Part shown: positions 33,573-41,483 of the stretch, in pieces | Position numbering within the stretch: the stretch's first letter is position 1 | Layout of the letters: each line of letters opens with the position of its first letter | Notes under the pieces: model-generated | Database searches by the model: none | Told to the model about the DNA's origin: nothing | The model's input: the letters and a program-made list of their open reading frames with translations, nothing else | Translations under genes and position numbers: made by a program | DNA from: Streptomyces sp. NBC_01481 | Lineage (GTDB): Bacteria > Actinomycetota > Actinomycetes > Streptomycetales > Streptomycetaceae | DNA length: 64,000 nt | Direction: 5' to 3' | NCBI RefSeq assembly: GCF_026339995.1 | Contig: NZ_JAPEPT010000001.1 | Location: 1,066,501 to 1,130,500 of the forward strand

Positions 33573-34175
33573 ATGGCCAGGCTCAAGACTTACGACGAAG
33601 CACTCCGACTCAGGCTGATCAACCGCGCCGCCGCCACGGTCTTCGACCGGGGCACCGCTGCGCTGAGCCTGCGGCGGCTCGCAGCCGATGTGAAGACCTC
33701 GACCACGGCGGTCTATTCGCTGTTCGGAAACAAGGCGGGTTTGCTCGACAGTCTGTACCGGGAGGCGGCCCGGCTCTTTGTCGCGCGTCTGGCCACGGTC
33801 GATTCGAGCGACGATCCCGCAAACGATGTGATTCGGCTCGGCGTCGCCTATCGCGAGTACGCACTCGCGAATCCGCACTTGTATGCGATTCTGTTCGCCG
33901 ACCGCACCGTCGAGTACGAGCCGACGGACGAGCGCAAGAGCGAGGTCGGAGACACCATCCAGCCGCTCGTGGACGCCGTGGTCCGGGGACAGAAGGCCGG
34001 CCGGTTCAAGGCCGACGCCCCGCCGGAGGTCATCGCGCTGTCCTGCTGGGGCTCGGCGCACGGGCTCGTATCGCTGGAGCTGTCCGGGAACGAGCCTCCC
34101 GGTCTGGACATCGGCGACTGTTACGAGGCCACGCTGCGGGCGGTCGTCTCCGGGTGGCGGCCGGAGCCCGAGTGA
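33573..34175 (+). CDS. TetR-family repressor
   Basis: A 200-residue TetR regulator. The N-terminal helix-turn-helix spans residues 10-55: LINRAAATVFDRGTAALSL, then RRLAADVKTSTTAVYSLFGN, with YSLFGNKAGLLDSLYREA as the conserved end of the DNA-binding domain. The C-terminal ligand domain resembles the TetR_C subgroup with a WxxAHG motif (WGSAHGLVSLEL). It is divergent from the MMPL gene with paired AACACYGTT sites between them, so it probably represses the pump until a ligand binds. Confidence 0.9.
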   Translation: MARLKTYDEALRLRLINRAAATVFDRGTAALSLRRLAADVKTSTTAVYSLFGNKAGLLDSLYREAARLFVARLATVDSSDDPANDVIRLGVAYREYALANPHLYAILFADRTVEYEPTDERKSEVGDTIQPLVDAVVRGQKAGRFKADAPPEVIALSCWGSAHGLVSLELSGNEPPGLDIGDCYEATLRAVVSGWRPEPE

Positions 34176-34271
34176 GCCTGGGGCCCTGATGTTCCTTCAA
34201 CGCGAATGTCGGACCCGGTCCCGCTTCGTGCTGCGGGTCTCGGAGCCCGACCTCCGCATGGGGCTCTGGAG

Positions 34272-34715
34272 CTACTTCCAGCCGTGCTCTGTCAGGCCGC
34301 CGTCTTCCTTCAGGTAGCCGAGGAGCCCTTCCTTCGGGTACTCGATGATGTCCTCGGGCAGTTCGTGAACGCTGAACCACTCCAGGCCGAGGCACTTCGC
34401 CGGCTCCCGGTTGACGGGTTCACCGCTCCACTCGGTGGCCTCGAAGAAGAACCCGATCCGCTCCACGGTGTCGCTCTGCGCATGGTGCACGACGTGCACC
34501 ATGCGCAGGCGGTCCGGATCGACTGCGACGCCGGTTTCTTCCAGCAGCTCACGCGCGGCCCCGACCCTCAGGGACTCGCCCCGGTCGAGCTTGCCCGACG
34601 GCATGTGCCAGCGGCCGTAGCCGTAGGAGCCGCCGCGCTGGGAGAAGAGCAGCTTGTCGCCGTCGCGGAGGATGACGTGGGTGTCGACGACGGGTTGTGC
34701 GGGTTCCGGATTCAT
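34272..34715 (-). CDS. Nudix hydrolase
   Basis: A 147-residue Nudix protein. The Nudix box GX5EX7REUXEEXGU is visible from GKLDRGESLRVGAARELLEE to TGV (about residues 41-63), supplying the catalytic Glu residues and metal site. It opens with VVDTHVILRDGDKLLFSQRGG and ends with the WFSVHELPEDIIEYPKEGL segment typical of housekeeping or nucleotide-pool Nudix enzymes. Substrate unknown. No obvious link to the cluster. Confidence 0.9.
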   Translation of the reverse strand: MNPEPAQPVVDTHVILRDGDKLLFSQRGGSYGYGRWHMPSGKLDRGESLRVGAARELLEETGVAVDPDRLRMVHVVHHAQSDTVERIGFFFEATEWSGEPVNREPAKCLGLEWFSVHELPEDIIEYPKEGLLGYLKEDGGLTEHGWK

Positions 34716-34828
34716 GGTCCCTGGGGGGTTGTTGGGTTCGGTGAGACTGCCGACGGTACCGAGGGATCGGGGAGCGTGTGTGACAGATGCAGAGGCCGAC
34801 CCCTTTGAGATGTCACGTGCTGCTGATG

Positions 34829-35404
34829 TCAGGCGGAGCGTGTGGCCACCACTGCGTCGGTGTACAGCTCTCGCGTTAGATCCTCAGCGTCGATCCCCAA
34901 CTCGGCGAGGACTGCCCGGACGTCGTCCAGTGCCGGGCTCACCTCGTCATCGTCGACGAGGGTCTCAAGCTCTAGGAACGTGCCGTCGATCTCCGGGACG
35001 CGTACGAGTGTGGCAAGCATCCGCCGCCCCCGCGCCTCGAACTCGTAGTTCCGGCACCGCTTCTCGAAGGCGATCACCGGCACGTACCCCAGCCCCTTCA
35101 GCATGGCGTGGACCGCGGCAGCGTCCGCCACTCGCGTCTCATGCTCGGGCTTCGAGCCAGACGCCTCGTCGACGGTTGCCTCCTTAAACGTCAGGACCGT
35201 GCGGGTGTCGTCGGGCCCGTGCACCGTGCGCACCCGCAGCTCCTGATCCTTCACTGCGAGGCCGCCGCCCGCATCGTCGTAGTACGTATCGCGGTACACC
35301 TCGGCCCGCCCCGTCGCTCGCTCCTCCAAGAGCCTGAGCACCATCTCGGGAGCCTGAACGCGCGCTTTCAGCTCCGCCTCGATCACCAGCCGTTCCCCTC
35401 TCAC
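34829..35404 (-). CDS. CYTH-domain protein (class IV adenylate cyclase/CyaB-like)
   Basis: A 191-residue CYTH protein. The N-terminal EAELKARV is the ExExK signature of the triphosphate tunnel fold, followed by YRDTYYDD, LRVRT, LTFKEAT and ETRVAD strands, then FEKRCRNYEF and FLELETLVDDDE for metal binding. The family cleaves triphosphates or cyclises ATP. The GTG start overlaps the stop of the upstream XRE regulator (GTGA), so they form a two-gene operon. Confidence 0.85.
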   Translation of the reverse strand: MRGERLVIEAELKARVQAPEMVLRLLEERATGRAEVYRDTYYDDAGGGLAVKDQELRVRTVHGPDDTRTVLTFKEATVDEASGSKPEHETRVADAAAVHAMLKGLGYVPVIAFEKRCRNYEFEARGRRMLATLVRVPEIDGTFLELETLVDDDEVSPALDDVRAVLAELGIDAEDLTRELYTDAVVATRSA

Positions 35405-36252
35405 ACCGTCCGCTCAGCCCCGTCGATCACGGCCTCGAACATCCGCCGAAACCCGCGGTACAGAGGCCCGTGTGGCGTCTCCATCACCTTGTACGTCGCC
35501 GACTCGTGCCCTTCCCACCCGGCATCGAAGGCGCCCACGAACATCGTGCTGTCCGTGCGGATGACACGCCAGGTCGGCAGCATGCCGTACCGGTAGACCT
35601 GAACGTCGCAGGTATCCGCGAGCTCGCGCAGCCGCGCTTCTGCGAGCTGCACGCCGCTGGCAAGGGACTCAGTCGACTCCCCAATTTCCGCGGCACGTTG
35701 GGTGAGTGCCGCCGACTCCGGGTCGAGGAGCAGTACGCGGACGCGCAGGCCCCGGCCGCCCTGCTCGCGGGGCAGGCACGCCCGCAGGAGCGAGTCATTC
35801 AACCCGATCAGTCCCAGGCCACGCACAGCGAGCACGTCGAGCTCCTGGGCATCGCGGGCCTGTTGCTGGATCTCTTCGCCTGCCGACGCCTGTGCGGCGT
35901 ACACGCGGACTACCTCGGGGAATGCCGCAAGGTCGAAGGCTGCGCCGCCGCTTCGCTTCTCTCTGCTTGCTGCAAGGCCGAGGAGATGCCGGGCATCGTC
36001 GGGCATGTTGAGGCCGTCGGCGATCCGCTCGTACACATCGAGGCGCGACACCTCACGGCGGCCGTTGATGATCTCGTTGACGCGGGCCTGCGTCATGCCA
36101 ATCGCGGTGGCAATCTTCGACTGGCTGACGCCTGCGTACTGCTGCGCGTGCCGGAACACCGCGCCGATGTCCCTGCCTCGGAGCGCTTGTCTGACCTCGG
36201 CACGCTCCCATGCCCAATCGGGTAGCTCGATCGGCGCGAGTGACGTCGCCAT
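35401..36252 (-). CDS. XRE-family regulator with large C-terminal sensor domain
   Basis: A 283-residue protein. The helix-turn-helix (about residues 30-80) reads IGAVFRHAQQYAGVSQSKIA, AIGMTQARVNEIINGRREVS and YERIADGLNMPDDARHLLGL. The C-terminal 180 residues (DVLAVRGLGLIGLNDSLL..., RVRVLLLDPESAALTQRAAE, then YRYGMLPTWRVIRTD) resemble the PLD-like/DUF5919 sensor domains of Streptomyces XRE proteins. Such regulators often sit in accessory or integrative DNA. The ATG at 36252 is chosen over 36273, where no conserved sequence precedes it. Confidence 0.82.
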   Translation of the reverse strand: MATSLAPIELPDWAWERAEVRQALRGRDIGAVFRHAQQYAGVSQSKIATAIGMTQARVNEIINGRREVSRLDVYERIADGLNMPDDARHLLGLAASREKRSGGAAFDLAAFPEVVRVYAAQASAGEEIQQQARDAQELDVLAVRGLGLIGLNDSLLRACLPREQGGRGLRVRVLLLDPESAALTQRAAEIGESTESLASGVQLAEARLRELADTCDVQVYRYGMLPTWRVIRTDSTMFVGAFDAGWEGHESATYKVMETPHGPLYRGFRRMFEAVIDGAERTV

Positions 36253-36354
36253 GCCGCAACCCCCGGTATCCACAACTGGTATGGGAAGTCATCCCACGGT
36301 GAGATTACCGCTCGGGTATCGAGTCGACACGCTACGTCACAAGATCCTGAGGGC

Positions 36355-36780
36355 ATGACGAAGCGAACCGCGCACAACCTGGACTGGGTCCCACCCGGAC
36401 GCGTCGTCTCGATGCGCCCTGCCGGCGAATGGTGGGATGCCGTCCGCGTGCCGCGCGCCATCGGACTCTCTGTCCTGGGGCGGCTCGGAGACGACACCGG
36501 AGCAGTCATCGAGGACCCCGGCGGCAGGCTCTTCTACTGGCTGGTTCCGACAGGGCATGCAGTGGCGTGGGAGTTCCACCCGGCCGCACAGGTGCAAGTC
36601 CTCCGCGAAACGGCGCACGTTGCCGTGCCCGGCCCTCAACGCACTGCTGGCCCCCAGTGGCGGGTGCCGCCAACCCGGGGCCGCTGCCTGACGGACGCCT
36701 CGCAGCTACGGGCCGCGCTGGAGGCAGCCGTGTCGGCCGCCCTCGGACCTCGTGAGATCGCAGGGGAGCGGGCATCGTGA
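36355..36780 (+). CDS. hypothetical protein (accessory-region type)
   Basis: A 141-residue protein with no family I recognise. The most distinctive part is WWDAVRVPRAIGLSVLGRLG followed by GAVIEDPGGRLFYWLVPTGH, a beta-rich stretch, and a helical C-terminus. Proteins of this look are common beside XRE regulators in Streptomyces accessory islands. It ends with overlap to the next gene's GTG, so it is in an operon. Confidence 0.65.
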   Translation: MTKRTAHNLDWVPPGRVVSMRPAGEWWDAVRVPRAIGLSVLGRLGDDTGAVIEDPGGRLFYWLVPTGHAVAWEFHPAAQVQVLRETAHVAVPGPQRTAGPQWRVPPTRGRCLTDASQLRAALEAAVSAALGPREIAGERAS

Positions 36781-37052
36781 CCGTGCGCAGCGTCATCAAG
36801 TTCGCCGACTGGATCCTCGGCATCGACCGCAGCCCCGGCGCGTCTGGCCCGATCTTCGAGCTGACATGCACGACGTGCGACGAAGGTTCGCAGGCCAGCG
36901 AGGACAAGTCCGACCCGGAGCTGTGGGCGCTGACGCACACGGGCCGGAAGACCGATCACCGCTCGTTCAGGGCGACGACGACGGCCTTCCTCCGGACCGT
37001 GCCCGCCCCCGGTAACCCGCTGCACCGTGAGCAGCAGGACAGCACGCACTGA
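36777..37052 (+). CDS. small hypothetical protein with CxxC motif
   Basis: A 91-residue protein starting from a GTG that overlaps the upstream stop (GTGA). The FELTCTTCDEGSQASEDK segment has a CxxC pair, and the His residues in THTGRKTDHRSFRATT could complete a metal site. It resembles Streptomyces proteins of accessory regions with unknown function. Confidence 0.6.
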   Translation: MTVRSVIKFADWILGIDRSPGASGPIFELTCTTCDEGSQASEDKSDPELWALTHTGRKTDHRSFRATTTAFLRTVPAPGNPLHREQQDSTH

Positions 37053-37133
37053 GCCCCCGTCCCGACCGGAGCACCTCGCCAGGAATCCCGGCCGGGACGG
37101 GTTTACCACCCATCCATCACAGAGGGAGGCACA

Positions 37134-37223
37134 ATGCAGTGTCCCAAATGCGGAGCCGGAATGACCCAGGGCCCAGGAGGCTGGTGGATCTGCTACGCCT
37201 GTGGCGCCAGCCAGCCCGGATAG
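37134..37223 (+). CDS. 29-residue zinc-ribbon miniprotein
   Basis: ATG at 37134 preceded by GGGAGG; 29 codons then TAG. The sequence begins MQCPKCGAGM and ends WWICYACGASQPG, giving a CxxC-N13-CxxC arrangement that is a complete minimal zinc ribbon. It is too short for most gene finders. It is followed seven bases later by another zinc-ribbon gene. Confidence 0.6.
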   Translation: MQCPKCGAGMTQGPGGWWICYACGASQPG

Positions 37224-37230
37224 AGGAAAC

Positions 37231-37446
37231 GTGAATTGTCCGCAGTGCGCTGCACGGCTGGGCCCGGTCGGCTCGGAGTGGTATCGGTGCGGCGGATGCG
37301 GATACGAGATCTCGACGGAGGCGCACCAGCTGCACCGCGAGCTGGTCGACTCTTTCGAGCGCGACCCGGACAAGTTCTTCACCGCGGTTCGCGAACGGCG
37401 CGACGCCATAAGGGCGCTTGAGCCCGTGTGGCAACGCTCCCGCTAG
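37231..37446 (+). CDS. small zinc-ribbon protein
   Basis: A 71-residue protein from a GTG with GAGGAA upstream. CPQC and CGGC pairs (residues 3-6 and 19-22) form a zinc ribbon related to that of the preceding miniprotein, followed by a charged helix (HQLHRELVDSFERDPDKFF). Probably co-transcribed with the miniprotein. Function unknown. Confidence 0.65.
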   Translation: MNCPQCAARLGPVGSEWYRCGGCGYEISTEAHQLHRELVDSFERDPDKFFTAVRERRDAIRALEPVWQRSR

Positions 37447-37538
37447 ATCCCCGCAGGCGGCTGACTGGGGTTGGCCGCCAGCGGGTGCCGGCCCCGGTCT
37501 GCCACTCGTCCCCCGTCATGGGCAGGCCGGGGCACGTC

Positions 37539-37578
37539 GGCCCCCGAGACGTGTACGCGCGTACGCGCCTCGGGGGCC
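37539..37578. terminator. bidirectional terminator between convergent operons
   Basis: GGCCCCCGAG (37539-37548) and CTCGGGGGCC (37569-37578) form a 10-bp stem with a further nested palindrome GTACGCGCGTAC (37553-37564) inside. It separates the zinc-ribbon genes (+) from the 3' end of the long biosynthetic operon (-). Confidence 0.75.
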
Positions 37579-37710
37579 ATCCGTGCGGATCTACCCGCCC
37601 GCGCATGGGTGACTCCCGCGTAGGTGAACTCTCTCCTGGGTAAGAAGGCCGCTTGAGCCAGCCATGGGCCGCGCAGGTCCGCGTACCGTCCGCCGCCCCC
37701 GGGTCTGGGC

Positions 37711-40104
37711 TCACACCGTCAGGCCGACCCCCTCAGCGAGAAGCACGCCAACTCCCTCGCGCGTCCCCGTCCATCGCCGCAGACCGTCCGTCGCATACAG
37801 GCGCTCGACGTGCTGCGCGCCCGGGCTGAGCACCAGCCGGCGGATCGTCAGCGTCCCCGCCGCCTCCCGTGCCGTGTGGCGGTCCGTCTCGCGGACGATG
37901 GCCTCGACGGCCGCGGGCGCGACGGTCGGGTCGGGCGGGAAGGGGACCGTCCACAGATCGGCGGGCAGTACGGGCGTGACGTCGAGCCGACGCCCCCGGC
38001 CTGCATCCCCTTCCGGGAAGACCACACCGGCCCAGCTCAGCCAACCCGCTTGCGCCGTCGGCCAGTTGCCGCCCTCCTCCTCGTCCGGCACCGCGGTCCG
38101 CCCGGCGGGCTCGGCGCCGTAGACGAGCGTCACCGATGCGATGTCCGCGCCTTCCCGGTCGCGAATCGTCACATCGACGCACCACTCTCCCTCGGCATAA
38201 CCGCCGCGCGCCTCGCGGTGCAGATCGAGACGGCCGCCGCCGGACCGCAGCCCGTCGAGCCGGACCTTCAGCTCGCGCAACTCGCGCAGATGCAGCAGGG
38301 GCCAGCCCTCCGGCACCACCCAGTCGCCCGCGGCCACCGCGTGCTCCAGCACGACGCTGACGGGGACGGCGGGGGTCGCGCCGACGCGCACGTCCGACAG
38401 GCACGGATGCTGCCCGGCGTTCAGGCGCAGGGTGGTCCGCAGCGACCGGAAGATCTCGTACTCCTCGACCTCACCGAGATGATGGTCCAGCGCGTGGAGC
38501 CGGGGCAGATCGGGGTGGCCGGTGAGCATTCCGAAGCCGCGGAGCTGGCCTGGGGCGAGCACCGCGCCGATCCTGCCCAGGAACACGGCCTCGTCGGTGT
38601 GACCGGAGGCGAGTTCCTCGGTCCAGCGGCGTGCGCCCTCCACCGGGTCGAGCGTGGAGACGTAGCGGACGGCGGCGGAGTAGTTCGCGATCACGCCGAG
38701 CCGTTCCCAGGTCGGCCAGCACAGGGTCTGCACCGGCAGGCCGAGGTTGTCGCGCGCCCAGAAGCCGAGCCGGGCCAGGGCCTCGTTGCCCGCCGCGTAG
38801 TCGATCTGGCCGACCATCCCGCCCATGCGGCCCGCGAGCGATCCGACATTGCTCAACAGGCGCAGCGCATCGCGGCGTTCGGGCCGGGCCAGGATCGCGG
38901 CGACCAGGTTCGCGAAGCCGGTGACCTTGACGTCGACCGTACGCACCACACCGTCCGCGGATTTGCGGTCGAAACGGGCCGGATCGTCGATCCCGGCGTT
39001 GTGGACGACGAACTGCGGGCCGTCACCGAGTGCGGCGAAGGTTCGCTCGACCTGCTCCATGTCGGTGCAGTCGCAGCGCAGATAGTCGATGCGCAGCCCG
39101 TCCGCCGCTGCCCCCGCGAGGTTGCGGTGGACGGTGCGGTCCTCGTCCGCGCGGCGGATCTCGCCTCGGGCCGCGGCGAGGTCCTGCGGGGTACGGGCAC
39201 CGGAGAGCCGCCTGCGGCGCCAGGCCGCGAACTCCTCGTCGTCCAGGGAGCTCACCTCGCTCGCCGCGGGACGCATCCCCCGGCCCGTGACGACGACGCG
39301 GCAGCCGAACGACTCGGCGAACGCGCGGGCTGCCGCGAAGCCGACCCCCCGCGCGCCACCGGTGATCAGGACGGTGTCGTCGGGGCCCGGCGGCCGCGAA
39401 CCGGGCGGTCCCAGAGGCGCGGGACGCCCGACCAGCACATGGCGGCGGCCGTCCCGGTAGCCGACCTCGAAGTGGCCGGGGCGTACGTACTCACGCTCCA
39501 CCGCGTCGGCGATCGCCGCGGGCTCCGCACGGTCCAGGTCCACGACGACGATCCCGGCGGCGGGCAGTTCGCGCGGCAGACACTTGGCGAGACCGGCCCA
39601 GATGCCGCCCAGCGGCTGCGGCACCTGTCCCTCGCCGTGCCCCGCGTGCCCGCCGAGATGGGTCACGGCGAGATAGACATGGCGGCCGAAGCGCGGCTCG
39701 GCGGCCCACTGCTGATAGCCGCTGCGGACCGCTTCGGTGGTGCGGGCGAGCGCCGAGCGCCAGGTGGTGTCGCCCAGTTCGTATCTCTCGCCCATGACGT
39801 TGAGGTCGACGATGCCGTCCCATCCGCCCGCGCTCAGCGGCGTATCGGGATCGGAGCGTACGACCAGCGCGCCGCGCTCGCCCAGCTCCCGGGCGACGGC
39901 GCCGACCAGATCCGCCGACTCACCGACGAGCAGCATCCTGCGGCCGGCGAGCGGGCGGGCTTCGCGCGGCCCGGTGTGCGGGACGTGGACGGGCTCCCAG
40001 ACGAACCGGTCGACCGGCCGGACGAAGGCGTCAGGGTCGAAGGAGGACAGGTGCGGGCGGATCGCCGGCCACCCGTCGGCGGCCGGCAGATCAGTGGTCG
40101 TCAT
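37711..40104 (-). CDS. ketoreductase protein with inactive DH-like domain (reducing PKS component)
   Basis: A 797-residue PKS/FAS-type protein, last gene of the core operon. Residues 1-250 form a pseudo-KR structural half (GRRMLLVGESADLVGAVARE). The catalytic KR follows, with VLITGGARGVGFAAARAF, a Ser in LLSNVGSLAGRMG and Tyr/Asn in QIDYAAGNEAL (YxxxN). The C-terminal half is a hotdog domain whose DH motif reads PCLSDVRVGATPAVP, where the HxxxG catalytic His is Val, so dehydration is unlikely. The ATG at 40104 overlaps the P450 stop (ATGA). It presumably reduces the beta-keto intermediate; the dead DH may be structural. Confidence 0.8.
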   Translation of the reverse strand: MTTTDLPAADGWPAIRPHLSSFDPDAFVRPVDRFVWEPVHVPHTGPREARPLAGRRMLLVGESADLVGAVARELGERGALVVRSDPDTPLSAGGWDGIVDLNVMGERYELGDTTWRSALARTTEAVRSGYQQWAAEPRFGRHVYLAVTHLGGHAGHGEGQVPQPLGGIWAGLAKCLPRELPAAGIVVVDLDRAEPAAIADAVEREYVRPGHFEVGYRDGRRHVLVGRPAPLGPPGSRPPGPDDTVLITGGARGVGFAAARAFAESFGCRVVVTGRGMRPAASEVSSLDDEEFAAWRRRRLSGARTPQDLAAARGEIRRADEDRTVHRNLAGAAADGLRIDYLRCDCTDMEQVERTFAALGDGPQFVVHNAGIDDPARFDRKSADGVVRTVDVKVTGFANLVAAILARPERRDALRLLSNVGSLAGRMGGMVGQIDYAAGNEALARLGFWARDNLGLPVQTLCWPTWERLGVIANYSAAVRYVSTLDPVEGARRWTEELASGHTDEAVFLGRIGAVLAPGQLRGFGMLTGHPDLPRLHALDHHLGEVEEYEIFRSLRTTLRLNAGQHPCLSDVRVGATPAVPVSVVLEHAVAAGDWVVPEGWPLLHLRELRELKVRLDGLRSGGGRLDLHREARGGYAEGEWCVDVTIRDREGADIASVTLVYGAEPAGRTAVPDEEEGGNWPTAQAGWLSWAGVVFPEGDAGRGRRLDVTPVLPADLWTVPFPPDPTVAPAAVEAIVRETDRHTAREAAGTLTIRRLVLSPGAQHVERLYATDGLRRWTGTREGVGVLLAEGVGLTV

Positions 40105-41483
40105 CGGTGCCGCTCCTCGGCCGTGACATGGATGCCGCCCTTGGGGAACAGCGTGATGAACGCGCCGGAGCGGGCGTCCTCGCGCGCGAGCGTGAGCCGG
40201 AACCGGCCGGATGCCGCGGCGACCGCCTGCTGGAGAAGCGCGAGCCCCATCTTCTTGCCGATGCACTGGCGGCGTCCGCCGCCGAAGGGCAGATAGGCCG
40301 AACGGTCCTGGCTGGGCGCGCTGCCCGGCCGGAACCTCTCCGGGTCGAACCGCTCGGGGTCCTCCCACTGTTCGGGGTTGTAGTGGGCCCCGTACACGGA
40401 CACCAGCAGGGGTGTGCCCGCCGGAATGTGGTGGTCGGCCAGTACGTCGTCCTCGATCGCCTCGCGCGTGAACTGCCAGACCGGCGGGTGCATCCGCAGT
40501 CCTTCGTCCACGACCATGCCTGCGTACGGGAGTTCGGCCAGGTCTTTCGTCGTGGGCATCCGGCCGCTCAGCACGCGGTCCGTCTCCTCCTCCAGACGAT
40601 CACGGGCCACCGGGTCGCGGGCCACTTCGTACAGCGTCCAGGACAGGGACAGCGCCGTGGTCTCGACACCGGCGAGGAAGAGGGTCACCAGGTCGGCCCA
40701 CAGGGCGTCCTCGGGCAGGTCCGACTCCCGGATGAGGGTGGCCACTTCGCCGCCCACACCGAGGTCGACGTTCGTGGCGGCTTCGGCGACGACGCGCTCC
40801 AGCGTGCGCCGTGCCCTCGCCACCTTGCGGCGGTAGGGGGTCGGGATGAACGAGGGGATCGCCTTGTCCACCGAACCGACGTTCTTGAAGATCGCCTCCA
40901 GCGCGACGGACACCGCCTCGGCGAACTCGCCGCCGTCCTGGGACAGATCCTTGCCGACCAGAGCATGTCCCATTACCCGGCAGGTCAGCTTCATCGACTC
41001 GGTGAACAGGTCGAACGAGCGGCCCGCCCTGGCGTGTTCGGCCCAGCGGTCGAGCAGGTCGGCGACGGCCGCGTCGGACTCGGCCGCGCGCGCGGCGATC
41101 GCGTTCGGAGTGAAGGCGGGGTTGACGACCTTGCGGTGTCCGCGCCAGTCGCCGTCGTTCAGGGTGAGCAGACCCCGGCCCATGAACAGCTCGAACGCCT
41201 CGTAGTAGGCGCCGCGCGAGTAGTTGTCGGCATTGCCCTGCAGGACCCGCCGGATCGCCTCGGGCGAGGAGAGCTGGACCGTCGGATTGTGGGGCAGGAT
41301 CGGGATCTTGACGACGGTGCCGTGTTCCTTCTGGGCCCGCAACGAGAAGCCCGGCGGATCCGCGGCGTACCGCACGGTGGAGATGATCGGCGAGGACATC
41401 GGGAAGCCCGTCGGCCCCTCGACCTGCCTGGGCCCGGCACCGGTCACCGGGCAGACGCCCTTGGTCACGTTTTCCTCGGTCAT
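40101..41483 (-). CDS. cytochrome P450
   Basis: A 460-residue P450. The I helix has FLAGVETTALSLSW (A-G-x-E-T-T oxygen-activation motif), the K helix EGLRMHPP (ExxR), and the heme loop FGGGRRQCIGKKMGLALLQQ with the thiolate Cys. The length and the FGGGRRxCIG loop resemble the fatty-acid or sterol-type (CYP102/CYP51-like) group more than the short Streptomyces macrolide P450s. It is encoded between the two KR-DH genes with 4-nt overlaps, so hydroxylation or desaturation of the PKS chain is the natural guess. Redox partners are not present in the window. Confidence 0.92.
   Translation of the reverse strand: MTEENVTKGVCPVTGAGPRQVEGPTGFPMSSPIISTVRYAADPPGFSLRAQKEHGTVVKIPILPHNPTVQLSSPEAIRRVLQGNADNYSRGAYYEAFELFMGRGLLTLNDGDWRGHRKVVNPAFTPNAIAARAAESDAAVADLLDRWAEHARAGRSFDLFTESMKLTCRVMGHALVGKDLSQDGGEFAEAVSVALEAIFKNVGSVDKAIPSFIPTPYRRKVARARRTLERVVAEAATNVDLGVGGEVATLIRESDLPEDALWADLVTLFLAGVETTALSLSWTLYEVARDPVARDRLEEETDRVLSGRMPTTKDLAELPYAGMVVDEGLRMHPPVWQFTREAIEDDVLADHHIPAGTPLLVSVYGAHYNPEQWEDPERFDPERFRPGSAPSQDRSAYLPFGGGRRQCIGKKMGLALLQQAVAAASGRFRLTLAREDARSGAFITLFPKGGIHVTAEERHR

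Noticed and set aside
40105..40368. N-terminal extension of the last KR protein into the P450 gene
   Set aside because: The extension is the P450 coding region in another frame. The ATG at 40104 gives the operon's regular ATGA junction.
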